Shown piece by piece: positions 8,003 through 15,751 of a stretch of DNA of 37,961 nt. This DNA comes from Psychromonas antarctica. GTDB lineage: Bacteria > Pseudomonadota > Gammaproteobacteria > Enterobacterales > Psychromonadaceae. Under the pieces are notes generated by a model. It worked only from the letters and a program-made list of their open reading frames with translations, did no database searches and was not told where the DNA came from. The translations under genes were made by a program, and so were the position numbers. The stretch spans positions 1 through 37,961 of the forward strand of contig NZ_JAHNZV010000022.1 in assembly GCF_022267535.1 (NCBI RefSeq), written 5' to 3'. How positions within the stretch are numbered: position 1 is the first letter of the stretch; each line of letters opens with the position of its first letter.

Positions 8003-9187
8003 ATGACAAGCCCTACAAATATAGTTGAAAGCACTGCAATTAAAAAGAAATTGGAAATAGTTAAGTTCGATTTAACGATGCTCTCTGAAAGTATCAAACA
8101 GTGGGGCAAAACACTTGGTTTTCAACAAGTGGGGATCGCAGATATTGATCTTAAACAGCATGAAAGCACATTACAGCAATGGTTAGATAACCACTACCAT
8201 GGTGAAATGGACTATATGCAAAAACACGGCATGAAGCGTGCGCGTCCAGACGAACTTCATCCCGGCACACTGCGTGTTATCTCAGTGCGTATGGACTACC
8301 TGCCTGACAACGCCGCATTTGCGCGCACCTTAAAAGACAAAAATATTGCTTATATCAGCCGTTATGCCTTAGGCCGAGATTACCACAAAGTGATGCGCAA
8401 AAAACTTAAACAGCTAGGGCAAAAAATTGAACAAGAAGTTGGTCAACTCGGTTATCGCCCTTTTGTTGATAGCGCTCCTATCTTGGAACGACCACTTGCT
8501 GAAAAGGCGGGCCTTGGCTGGGTCGGTAAGCACTCACTTTTAATTGACGGCAAATCGGGATCTTGGTTTTTTGTCGGTGAATTATTGGTTGATCTGCCCC
8601 TGCCCATTGATCAACCCGTCGAGAACCGCTGTGGGTCCTGTGTTGCCTGCTTAAAAATTTGTCCAACACAAGCAATCGTCGCGCCCTATATTGTTGATGC
8701 GCGACGCTGTATCTCTTACCTTACGATTGAACTGCAAGGCGCTATTCCGATTGAATTTCGCAAGGCTATCGGCAACCGTATTTATGGCTGTGATGACTGC
8801 CAATTAATTTGTCCTTGGAATCGCTTTGCCAACACCACCCAAGAAACTGACTATCAAGCCCGTCAACAGCTCGATAAACAGCCTTTATTAACGCTCTTTA
8901 ACTGGAGCGAATCTGAATTTTTAAGCAATACGGAAGGCTCCCCTATCCGTCGTATCGGTTATCAACGCTGGTTGCGCAATATCGCCGTTGCCTTAGGCAA
9001 CGCGCCATCCAATGAAGCTGTCGTTAACGCGTTAAAAGATAAACTCGCTTGTTGCGATTCGCCATTAGTTAATGAGCATATAACTTGGGCACTAGCAGAG
9101 CATCAACAACACAGCCTAATAGCGAACGAACGTCTCACTCTGCGCCTAATCAATGCAATAGAAAAAGGTTTGCCACGCGATGCGTGA
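8003..9187 (+). CDS. queG: Epoxyqueuosine reductase QueG
   Basis: Reduces epoxyqueuosine to queuosine in tRNA, the last step of Q synthesis, using cobalamin and two 4Fe-4S clusters. Cluster ligands are visible in CGSCVACLKICPTQA and CDDCQLICPWN; the cofactor region includes FVDSAPILERPLAEKAGLGW. The C-terminus ends RVIEKGLPRDA-like (INAIEKGLPRDA), as in E. coli. ATG 8003 is preferred for GAGAG 5 bp upstream, giving 394 residues. ATG 8078 is the rival: it aligns better with E. coli QueG (MLSESIKQWGKTLGFQQVG), and a TTGAGA/TACAAA promoter-like pair would sit at 7991-8019. It is divergent from nnr with only 22 bp between starts, as in enterics where the pair is also divergent. Confidence 0.94.
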   Translation: MTSPTNIVESTAIKKKLEIVKFDLTMLSESIKQWGKTLGFQQVGIADIDLKQHESTLQQWLDNHYHGEMDYMQKHGMKRARPDELHPGTLRVISVRMDYLPDNAAFARTLKDKNIAYISRYALGRDYHKVMRKKLKQLGQKIEQEVGQLGYRPFVDSAPILERPLAEKAGLGWVGKHSLLIDGKSGSWFFVGELLVDLPLPIDQPVENRCGSCVACLKICPTQAIVAPYIVDARRCISYLTIELQGAIPIEFRKAIGNRIYGCDDCQLICPWNRFANTTQETDYQARQQLDKQPLLTLFNWSESEFLSNTEGSPIRRIGYQRWLRNIAVALGNAPSNEAVVNALKDKLACCDSPLVNEHITWALAEHQQHSLIANERLTLRLINAIEKGLPRDA

Positions 9188-9305
9188 TTGCTTACACACT
9201 TATACTTTACACGCTAGCTTGACAGAATGGTGATTGTCGCAAAAACTTACAGAGCTCATTTGCAACGATAAATTAACTCTCTGTCAGCCACAATTTGGAG
9301 GTTTT

Positions 9306-9635
9306 ATGATTGCTGTACTTTTTCATTGGGAACTCAAACCGGGATATGAACAATCATTTAAAGAGGGCTGGTCTGAAATAATCCAGCGCAATATTGAAAA
9401 ATATGGGGCACTGGGATCTCGTTTACATAAAACTAAAGATAATCAATGGCTATCTTACAGCCAGTGGGTAAGCGAAAAGCATTTTATCAACGCACAAAAC
9501 TTAAAAGATAGTCATGAAAATGCACGAATTAAAATGATCAATGCAATTAGCAAAGCCTATCCCCCGATTGCGATGGTACCGATGCTTGATCATCTCATGG
9601 CCACCGGATTAAGCCAGCCGCACCTGCTTCCCTAA
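9306..9635 (+). CDS. Antibiotic biosynthesis monooxygenase (ABM)-fold protein
   Basis: A 109-residue protein of the dimeric alpha/beta barrel type, beginning MIAVLFHWELKPGYEQSFKEGW, typical of the ABM / DUF4188-like small oxygenase fold. The frame is open from TTG 9234, but ATG 9306 is chosen because a perfect GGAGG lies at 9297-9301, and the domain starts exactly there. It stands alone between queG and a DUF2750 gene, with a hairpin after it. Substrate and reaction cannot be told from sequence; many family members are not proven enzymes. Confidence 0.8.
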   Translation: MIAVLFHWELKPGYEQSFKEGWSEIIQRNIEKYGALGSRLHKTKDNQWLSYSQWVSEKHFINAQNLKDSHENARIKMINAISKAYPPIAMVPMLDHLMATGLSQPHLLP

Positions 9636-9642
9636 TACAAAT

Positions 9643-9676
9643 TGCTTGTTTCTCTATCGCCAAATAGAGGCAAGCA
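9643..9676 (+). terminator. Stem-loop after the ABM-fold gene
   Basis: TGCTTG (9643) and CTCTAT (9652) pair with ATAGAG (9664) and CAAGCA (9671) around a 6-base loop. There is only a short T stretch afterwards, so it may be a weak terminator or a processing stem rather than a strong stop. Confidence 0.5.
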
Positions 9677-9780
9677 TTAACTGTGATAGCACCTCTCATT
9701 TTTCAAAAATATACAGACGTATCCGAAATTTTCAATTATCCTGCATATTCTTCATTTTTGTGCATACAGGAGCTGCTTTT

Positions 9781-10188
9781 ATGAGCGAACAATTAGATGA
9801 CCAACAGATCCAAAAGATTCAACAATATGATGCGCAACAGCGTTATCAGTACCTTATTAAAGAAGTACTAAAAAACAAAGAAATTTGGTTGTTAATTGAT
9901 GAGCACGGCTGCGTCATGCTTAATACCGAGGAAGAAGATTGCGTGCCTGTTTGGCCAAATAAAGAGTTTGCTCAAGCTTGGGCCACAGAAGAATGGTCGC
10001 ACTGTAAAGCAGAGTCGATATCACTCGAAAAATGGCACAACCGTTGGACACATGGCCTTGAGGGTGATGAGCTCGCGATTGTGGTTTTTCCCGATCAAAA
10101 CTGTGAAGGCCTGATATTTTTCCCTGATGAATTTGATTTAGAGCTGCAGCAACACGCGAAGAAAAATTCGCATAAAAAACAACATTAA
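9781..10188 (+). CDS. DUF2750 domain protein
   Basis: A 135-residue soluble acidic protein. It matches the DUF2750 pattern with a conserved WLLIDEHGCVMLNTEEEDCVPVWPNKEFAQAW core and LEGDELAIVVFPD later. The frame stays open upstream to 9646, but the ATG at 9781 follows AGGAG (9768-9772) and starts a natural protein, while the upstream extension is low quality. No function is established for the family. It converges on the pirin gene, sharing a terminator. Confidence 0.82.
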   Translation: MSEQLDDQQIQKIQQYDAQQRYQYLIKEVLKNKEIWLLIDEHGCVMLNTEEEDCVPVWPNKEFAQAWATEEWSHCKAESISLEKWHNRWTHGLEGDELAIVVFPDQNCEGLIFFPDEFDLELQQHAKKNSHKKQH

Positions 10189-10192
10189 AAGA

Positions 10193-10230
10193 AATTGGAT
10201 AAGAAACCATTAACTTATTTTTTATCCAAT
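10193..10230. terminator. Bidirectional terminator between DUF2750 and pirin genes
   Basis: AATTGGATAA and TTATCCAATT form a 10-bp perfect stem in the 49-bp gap between two convergent genes, with a T-rich right flank on the plus strand and A-rich left flank serving the minus strand. Confidence 0.6.
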
Positions 10231-10237
10231 TATGCAC

Positions 10238-10951
10238 TTAATTTGGCAGATCAATTAAAATAATCTCGGCATCAACCAGCGCTTCTATTATTAATTCTTT
10301 TATATCTGTCAGCTCAGCAGCATCACCTTTATTAAGCGTAATCTTGTTATCAGAGCCGCTAGAAACTGAAAAATTCCCCTCTGATATAAGTAAATAAGCC
10401 TGCCCGCTGATGTTCTGCGTGAGCACTGTCCCGTGCTTTAAACAGCCACCAAAAATACGCGCTTTCTGATTGATAAACAAAGCATCCGCTTGCTCATCGA
10501 CAAACCCAGACACCAACAAAGGCAATTCGGTTGTCACCGGCTTAATAGGAAATTTTTGTGTTTCCCAGCGCGGTCTCACGTTAACTTTATCCGTTTCAAT
10601 CCAAATCTGATAAAGGGTCAAGGGAGTTTGACCTAAATTATACTCAGAGTGGAGAATCCCACTTCCTGCGCTCATTACTTGGATTTCTCCCGCATTGGTT
10701 ATGCCTTTATTACCCTCACTATCTTGATGAGAGACAGCGCCACTGCGGATATAACTAATTATTTCCATATTTTTATGCGGATGCAGATCAAAGCCATAAC
10801 CGGGCTTAATCAAATCATCATTAATTACCCTTAACTTACCAAATCCCATGCGCTTAGGATTGTAATAATCGGCAAAACTAAAATGAAAACGGCTTTGTAA
10901 CCAACCGTGATCGGCGTGTCCTAAGTCTGAATAACGGATCGCTTTAATCAT
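10238..10951 (-). CDS. Pirin-family bicupin (YhhW-like quercetinase type)
   Basis: A 237-residue bicupin close to E. coli YhhW, which has in vitro quercetin 2,3-dioxygenase activity. The N-terminal cupin carries all four metal ligands: H57 and H59 in LHPHKNMEI, H101 and E103 in GILHSEYN, at the same numbering as YhhW. Opening residues IKAIRYSDLGHADHGWLQSRFHF are family-typical. The natural substrate is unknown. It is transcribed away from a YhaJ-like LysR gene across a 156-bp region that holds a strong palindrome, so control by that regulator is likely. Confidence 0.92.
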   Translation of the reverse strand: MIKAIRYSDLGHADHGWLQSRFHFSFADYYNPKRMGFGKLRVINDDLIKPGYGFDLHPHKNMEIISYIRSGAVSHQDSEGNKGITNAGEIQVMSAGSGILHSEYNLGQTPLTLYQIWIETDKVNVRPRWETQKFPIKPVTTELPLLVSGFVDEQADALFINQKARIFGGCLKHGTVLTQNISGQAYLLISEGNFSVSSGSDNKITLNKGDAAELTDIKELIIEALVDAEIILIDLPN

Positions 10952-11057
10952 ATAATAAATACCTTATGAATTAGTGACTCACATTTTAGCTGCCACTTCC
11001 TATAAGCACAGTATATGCATTGCTTCTTTTTTAATAAGGCATTAAATTAAGGTTATC

Positions 11058-11076
11058 TGTTCAAAATATTTGAACA
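11058..11076. promoter_or_regulatory. 19-bp palindrome, candidate LysR operator
   Basis: TGTTCAAA-ATA-TTTGAACA is a perfect 8-bp inverted repeat with 3-bp spacer, containing the T-N11-A core (TCAAAATATTTGA) typical of LysR-type boxes. It lies 31 bp before the LysR start and 106 bp before the divergent pirin start, a usual autoregulatory position. Confidence 0.6.
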
Positions 11077-11107
11077 ATTTTTTTCTTTTTCAAAAGGTCT
11101 GTTTTAT

Positions 11108-12013
11108 ATGCCGCAGTTACCGATTACCCTTGAAGCGCTCACTGTCTTGGATGCGATTGATAAACGCGGTAGTTATGCATCTGCAGCAGAGCTGCTCAAT
11201 AAAGTCCCCTCTGCACTCTCCTATATAGTGCAAAAACTAGAAGAGCAGTTGCAAGTAACCATTTACCAAAAACAGGGAAGACGCTCAGTATTAACCCCGG
11301 CCGGTAAAAACTTACTCAATGAGGGACGCTTAATTCTTGACGCCGTTGAGCGACTCACGGTCAAAACACAAACCATCTCTAATGGCTGGGAACCCAAGTT
11401 AAATATTGCGATAGAGTCAATACTGCCCAGTAGCGCAGTCTTTTCTGTGCTGAATGATTTTCTAAAATTGCACCCTACTATCAAAATGGATATTAGTGAG
11501 GAGATAATGAATGGCGCATGGGAATCGCTAGTAGAAGACAAGATCGATATGATTATCGGTGCCTCAAATCCAATTCCAAAACAAAAAGGGATCCAGACCC
11601 TGCATCTATGCGATTTTAATCCCGTCTTTGTGGTTAGCCCAGATCATCCCTTAACTAAACATCAACAACCATTAAGCAATGAAGTGATTGCGCGTTACCG
11701 GGCAGTCGTCGCACACGATACTGCGCAGCAGTGGATAGCGAATAGCAGTGCAGTGATCAGTGAAGATCAATATTTTTATGTGCCGAGTTTGGAATACAAA
11801 ATTAACGCACAGTTAGCCGGTATAGGTTATGGCTTTTTACCGCGTCAGCGCATTCAACAATATTTACACAGTGGAGAACTGGTTGAGCTAGCAATAGAGC
11901 AGGCTACTCCGATAGTGCCTCTGTGTTTAGCATGGAAGGTCGTCAATCAAGGCAAAGCATTAAAAACGGTTCGAGAGATGCTGATCGCCAGAAAAAATAT
12001 AATTCACTGTTAA
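11108..12013 (+). CDS. LysR-family transcriptional regulator, YhaJ-like
   Basis: A 301-residue regulator. The winged helix-turn-helix (about 5-65: ITLEALTVLDAIDKRGSYASAAELLNKVPSALSY) is followed by the linker helix and a LysR substrate-binding domain (about 90-295). The N-terminal half strongly resembles E. coli YhaJ (TLEALRVMDAIDRRGSFAAAADELGRVPSALSY). In E. coli yhaJ is also next to a pirin gene, yhaK, so the pairing is conserved although this pirin looks more like YhhW. YhaJ responds to aromatic compounds; whether this one does is inference. Confidence 0.9.
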   Translation: MPQLPITLEALTVLDAIDKRGSYASAAELLNKVPSALSYIVQKLEEQLQVTIYQKQGRRSVLTPAGKNLLNEGRLILDAVERLTVKTQTISNGWEPKLNIAIESILPSSAVFSVLNDFLKLHPTIKMDISEEIMNGAWESLVEDKIDMIIGASNPIPKQKGIQTLHLCDFNPVFVVSPDHPLTKHQQPLSNEVIARYRAVVAHDTAQQWIANSSAVISEDQYFYVPSLEYKINAQLAGIGYGFLPRQRIQQYLHSGELVELAIEQATPIVPLCLAWKVVNQGKALKTVREMLIARKNIIHC

Positions 12014-12015
12014 AC

Positions 12016-12065
12016 AAGCTTCATTGCGCTGGCTGTATTTATATAATAGAGCCAGCTATAAGCTT
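12016..12065. terminator. Stem-loop between lysR and FKBP genes
   Basis: AAGCTT-N6-GCTGGCT (12028-12034) pairs with AGCCAGC (12050-12056) and a second AAGCTT (12060-12065) followed by TTTT-rich sequence. It lies between convergent genes and suits both directions. Confidence 0.5.
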
Positions 12066-12070
12066 TTCAT

Positions 12071-12541
12071 CTAGTTGATCGCAATTAATTCAACATCAAA
12101 AATCAGCAGAGAACCAGCCGGAATTTTCCCCGCAGCACGATTACCGTAAGCTAGATTGCTGGGAATATAAAAACGAAATTTATCACCAACAACCATCAAC
12201 TGCACCCCTTCAGTCCAACCAGCGATCACTTGATTCAGGCCAAAAGAGATCGGTTCACCACGATCCACCGAACTATCAAAGACAGTGCCATCGATTAATG
12301 TCCCATGATAATGTACTTTGACATTACTCTTCGCCGTTGGATGGACTGTACCCTCACCCTTTGTTAATATTACATATTGCAGTCCAGACGCGGTGCTTTC
12401 AACCCCCTCTTGTTGTCCATTATCAGCAAGAAACTCAACGCCAATCTGAATGTTTTGCGGTGCATTTTTACTGCTGCTAAAACGTTGAAAAACGAAAAAA
12501 AGAGCCACTAAAATAAGCGCTACAATGATAATCTTTGACAT
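12071..12541 (-). CDS. FKBP-type peptidyl-prolyl isomerase, membrane-anchored
   Basis: A 156-residue proline isomerase. An N-terminal uncleaved-looking membrane segment (residues 3-20, IIIVALILVALFFVFQRF) is followed by a single FKBP domain from about 50: SGLQYVILTKGEGTVHPTAKSNVKVHYHGTLIDGTVFDSS, GLNQVIAGWTEGVQLM, IPSNLAYGNRAAGKIPAGSLLIFDVELI. The pocket residues of FKBP (Y, F, D, W, Y) are present. The anchor suggests it works on the periplasmic face, unlike soluble FklB. Start ATG 12539-12541 follows AAGG. Likely a single-gene unit. Confidence 0.9.
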   Translation of the reverse strand: MSKIIIVALILVALFFVFQRFSSSKNAPQNIQIGVEFLADNGQQEGVESTASGLQYVILTKGEGTVHPTAKSNVKVHYHGTLIDGTVFDSSVDRGEPISFGLNQVIAGWTEGVQLMVVGDKFRFYIPSNLAYGNRAAGKIPAGSLLIFDVELIAIN

Positions 12542-12581
12542 ACTAAAAACCTTATTTATTTAATTTAAAAATGACAGTGGC

Positions 12582-12603
12582 AGAGTGCTGCGTTGCGCAC
12601 TCT
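12582..12603 (-). terminator. Stem-loop after the LysE-type gene
   Basis: AGAGTGC and GCACTCT make a 7-bp perfect stem 6 bp past the LysE-family stop on the minus strand, with T-rich sequence about 15 bp later. It could separate that gene from the FKBP gene downstream. Confidence 0.5.
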
Positions 12604-12608
12604 ACGTA

Positions 12609-13229
12609 TTAAACAAGCACTAGCCATCCTGCCACAGCTATCATCATACTGCCAGCAACCCGATTCATAATGACCACATTACCGCCCTGCTGCAACAGCT
12701 TGCGAAGTGTACGTCCGCCTGTTGCGTAAAGTAGCAAGCACAACAGTTCAAGACACAATATCAGCGCAATGAGAATCGTCGCTTGTGGATAGAGGGGCTG
12801 ATTAGCATTAATAAAGGGCGGCAATAACGAGATCATAAATGCCCATCCTTTGGGATTAGCAATAGCGGTAACAAACCCCTGCATAACAAGCGCTAAAGGT
12901 GCAATATTTATCTGCGTATCAGCATCGATCGATACGGCCATTTTACCGCGGCAACGCCATAGCTGTACGCCCAAATAAAAGAGATAAGCGCCCCCTAAAT
13001 ATTTCAGTAGTAAAAAAAGATTGGGCCGGGCCAGTAGGATAGTAGCAACACCAATCAATGCAAACAGAGAAACAAGAGCGACACCAACCAACTCCCCCGC
13101 AATCATCCACAAACTGCGGCGTACGCCAATCGTCATGCCCAATGTCATCGCCAACGTCATACAAAGCCCAGGCGTGGCAGAAACAGCAAAGAAAGTAGGA
13201 ATAAATAAGATTAAAACAGAATGATCCAT
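12609..13229 (-). CDS. LysE/RhtB-family amino acid exporter
   Basis: A 206-residue integral membrane protein with about six hydrophobic segments. The signature of the LysE/RhtB superfamily is visible: TPGLCMTLAMTLGMTIGVRRSLWMIAGE near the start, then KYLGGAYLFYLGVQLWR and GFVTAIANPKGWAFMISLLPPFI. It exports amino acids or their analogues across the inner membrane; the substrate cannot be told from sequence. GGAAG precedes the ATG. No partner regulator is adjacent. Confidence 0.88.
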   Translation of the reverse strand: MDHSVLILFIPTFFAVSATPGLCMTLAMTLGMTIGVRRSLWMIAGELVGVALVSLFALIGVATILLARPNLFLLLKYLGGAYLFYLGVQLWRCRGKMAVSIDADTQINIAPLALVMQGFVTAIANPKGWAFMISLLPPFINANQPLYPQATILIALILCLELLCLLLYATGGRTLRKLLQQGGNVVIMNRVAGSMMIAVAGWLVLV

Positions 13230-13354
13230 TAAGCTTCCGTCAGATATATAAGTGAGAACCTATTATACAGGCGTGCTATCGCCTAAACAGTCTTTTATTG
13301 GCGAGAGTAAGAAAAGTTTACGGCTCGCTTCCCTTTGGCTTACTAACCGCACAA

Positions 13355-13375
13355 CGGCAGTGCGATTGACTGCCG
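13355..13375 (-). terminator. Stem-loop after the aromatic amino acid permease gene
   Basis: CGGCAGT-GCGATTG-ACTGCCG is a perfect 7-bp stem, 15 bp beyond the permease stop. There is no clear T tract, so it may be an RNA-stabilising stem. The stem sequence resembles the one between the ethanolamine permease and eutB. Confidence 0.45.
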
Positions 13376-13389
13376 CTCACAACATTAAT

Positions 13390-14556
13390 TTAAAAAAGCT
13401 GTGATAACAATAATAAACCGCCAAAAGCAAAACTTGCGAGTAGGGCTAAACGCCCACCAGCAACCTGATAATGAACACCTTCGAGTAAAGAAGAAAACGC
13501 CACAGTTCTGACTTTTAAAACCATCGCCATCGGCACAAAAACAGCCAAAAAGACCAGTATCATACCAGCATAACCTAAGACGCTAATAAACTGCTCTTTC
13601 GCCCATAACGCACCAACCAGCGGCAATAAAAAAGTCAGCACAAAGGTCATCATTTTATTTTTATTAAAGAGGTCACTGTTTTGATCAAACAGTGACATCG
13701 CCACGCCAAGAAAAGAGGTCAATAAAGCCAGCCCTGTAAATAAAGATAAAATAGGACCGAGATAACTATGGCGCAAGGAAAGTACAGAAATTAATTCTGA
13801 AACATTGGCAAACTTCACTAGCTGTTCAGCAGGTAAATTGCCCACCACAGCAAAGAGCCAAAGCAGGTAGCAGAGTAGCGGAATAGCCGCGCCAATAAGA
13901 ACCATATTTCGAAGCTGCTTATGAGTGGCACCGCTGTTATATTTTACCACTGAGGGAATCACCACCATAAAACCAAAGCTGGTAAATAACACGGAACTAT
14001 TTCTAAACAGCTCAATTTTATTTTCACTATCAAACAAATTTAAATGGGCAAAAGAGATATTCGGTAGCAGATAAAGCAGGCTAACCGTGAGTACCAACAG
14101 CATAATAAAAAAGAGAATACGGTTAAGCTTATCAATAGAAGCGGTACCTTGAGCGACAAAGAAACCGGCCACAAAAGTGAATATCACCTGACAATCGACT
14201 AGGCCCAAATCAATTGAACAACTCTGCAATACTTTTTGCAACAGATCTGCCGCGCTGACAATGTAGGCGATCATCAAGCAGATAACCAGACAATAAAGCA
14301 GCACATTGGTTATCAACTGCCCCTCTTTCCCTAAGGTTTTACGGGCAATACTATTCATGCCAATCCCCCCCCCTGATTTTATTGTCGCTTCAAGTAATAA
14401 TAGCGCGGCATAACTTGTACCGATCCAGATAAGTAGCATTAATAGCGAGCCCCAAAGCAAACCAAACTGCGCCAATACCATGGGAATAGCGAGCATACCC
14501 GCACCTAAAGCGGTGCCTGAGATAAGTAGGCTTCCGCCCATTAATTTTGAATTCAA
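13390..14556 (-). CDS. tyrP: Aromatic amino acid permease of the HAAAP family, TyrP-like
   Basis: A proton-coupled inner membrane transporter of 388 residues with about 11 membrane segments. The opening SGTALGAGMLAIPMVLAQFG matches the HAAAP family and resembles TyrP (tyrosine) more than Mtr or TnaB. The start is TTG at 14554-14556: AAGG lies 8 bp upstream, and counting from it the first 15 residues align without a gap to E. coli TyrP. The alternative ATG five codons in has no ribosome binding site. Tyrosine specificity is inference; tryptophan or phenylalanine remain possible. Confidence 0.82.
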   Translation of the reverse strand: MNSKLMGGSLLISGTALGAGMLAIPMVLAQFGLLWGSLLMLLIWIGTSYAALLLLEATIKSGGGIGMNSIARKTLGKEGQLITNVLLYCLVICLMIAYIVSAADLLQKVLQSCSIDLGLVDCQVIFTFVAGFFVAQGTASIDKLNRILFFIMLLVLTVSLLYLLPNISFAHLNLFDSENKIELFRNSSVLFTSFGFMVVIPSVVKYNSGATHKQLRNMVLIGAAIPLLCYLLWLFAVVGNLPAEQLVKFANVSELISVLSLRHSYLGPILSLFTGLALLTSFLGVAMSLFDQNSDLFNKNKMMTFVLTFLLPLVGALWAKEQFISVLGYAGMILVFLAVFVPMAMVLKVRTVAFSSLLEGVHYQVAGGRLALLASFAFGGLLLLSQLF

Positions 14557-14878
14557 AAGTTAAACCTTATAGATAAAGTAACGACTCCTAAAAGCCAGTT
14601 CTTATGACAGATTCCGGATTGTTATCCGCAGCTTAAGCAACAGAAGAGTAAAAACGGCTTACGTTTAGCGTTAACACAATAAAGCGACCACTTGCTAAAA
14701 TCAGCGGTTTCCAAGGAAAACATTGAGTAAGGTACTTTTTTATTGCAGAGCGGCATAATAAAGTAGCCGAGGAGACTTTGGTATGATTCATTGCATTAAC
14801 ATAAAATTTTCTGGCAAAATTGCGAGAAGCGAAGGATATTCGTTGACTTCTATATGCCGGTGTCACGCAGGGTAGATA
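14557..14878. other. Gap between eutC and the permease gene, no gene supported
   Basis: 322 bp. It holds the permease ribosome binding site and a small CGGAT/ATCCG hairpin at 14615-14628. A 77-codon GTG-initiated frame at 14633-14866 lacks a ribosome binding site and any recognisable domain. I see no clear terminator after eutC. Confidence 0.6.
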
Positions 14879-15751
14879 CTATTCGGCAGAATATTCCTTG
14901 CGTAATAACGGCAGTAAAAAGTTTTTCCCAACCGCGGAGCGATCCGACACTTCGGTTTCATCTTTAAGCGTTACCCCTGAATAGCCGCGTTGATCGGCTT
15001 CCTTAATCAAATAAGTTAATCGTTCTACAGCTTGCTGATAACTCATGCCCCGAGGGCGAATATTGGAAAGGCAATTACGTTTAGAGTCTGCGCAGCCAGT
15101 CTCCGGATGATAAGTGAAATAGATCCCTAAACTGTCGGGCGAACTTAAACCCGGTCGTTCGCCAATTAAAATAACCGTCATACGCGCTTGAATATGAACC
15201 CCGACATCATCAGCAACGGCTACTCGTCCCTGTTGTACAATACAAATAGGTGCAATGGATAACTCCATTTGATTGAGACTAGGCAGTAATTCAGTAAGCA
15301 TTTTTTCAATATTTTCAGTGATCGCTAAAGAGGACAAACCTTCACTTATCACGATCACAAGATCATAAATATGGCGTTGCAATTGACTAAAGCCTTGCAG
15401 TTGCTCAATCGATTTTGTACACAGGGTTCGCCCTAAATCAGGTCGTTGTAGGTAAGTTGCGCGATTATCTACGCAACTGGCAAGGGTTATAACAGGCAAA
15501 CCAAATTGACGTAACTGTTTCCCCAGCAGCTCATAATCCAAGGGTAGGTGCACGGCATCACGCGCTTTAGCATGATCCAATTGAAAAGCAAGGTGTGCCT
15601 GTGTGGGTAAACTGTTACCCGCACGTCCAAGTGCAATGCGCGCGTCCGTATAGTGGCGAAGATGCTGCCAAGGGTTAAGCTGCACCTGTGCGGCAGTGTT
15701 ATCTAAAGCTGCTTTTTTGTTAATCAATGTTTTTGCTATCTGGGAATTCAT
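14879..15751 (-). CDS. eutC: Ethanolamine ammonia-lyase small subunit EutC
   Basis: The small subunit of the adenosylcobalamin-dependent ammonia-lyase that splits ethanolamine to acetaldehyde and ammonia. 290 residues, normal length. Diagnostic blocks are ARIALGRAGNSLPTQAHLAFQLDHAKARDAVH, VILIGERPGLSSPDSLGIYFTYHP, and CADSKRNCLSNIRPRGMSYQQA. It overlaps eutB by 4 bp (ATGA type), indicating coupled translation and equal subunit output. The cytoplasmic enzyme is not encapsulated here, as no shell genes are nearby; an EutA reactivase is not in the window. Confidence 0.97.
   Translation of the reverse strand: MNSQIAKTLINKKAALDNTAAQVQLNPWQHLRHYTDARIALGRAGNSLPTQAHLAFQLDHAKARDAVHLPLDYELLGKQLRQFGLPVITLASCVDNRATYLQRPDLGRTLCTKSIEQLQGFSQLQRHIYDLVIVISEGLSSLAITENIEKMLTELLPSLNQMELSIAPICIVQQGRVAVADDVGVHIQARMTVILIGERPGLSSPDSLGIYFTYHPETGCADSKRNCLSNIRPRGMSYQQAVERLTYLIKEADQRGYSGVTLKDETEVSDRSAVGKNFLLPLLRKEYSAE

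Noticed and set aside
7981-8109. Upstream extension of nnr with a hydrophobic segment
   Set aside because: It is antisense to the start of queG, foreign to the family, and a good ribosome binding site lies at the downstream ATG.
9646-9780. N-terminal extension of the DUF2750 frame
   Set aside because: A strong AGGAG and ATG at 9781 fit the family; the upstream part covers a hairpin and looks non-coding.
14650-14680. TyrR box-like GTAAAAACGGCTTAC upstream of the tyrP-like gene
   Set aside because: The G and C anchor bases have the wrong spacing for TGTAAA-N6-TTTACA.
14633-14866. 77-codon GTG-initiated frame between eutC and the tyrP-like gene
   Set aside because: No ribosome binding site, no recognisable domain, and a composition like translated non-coding DNA.
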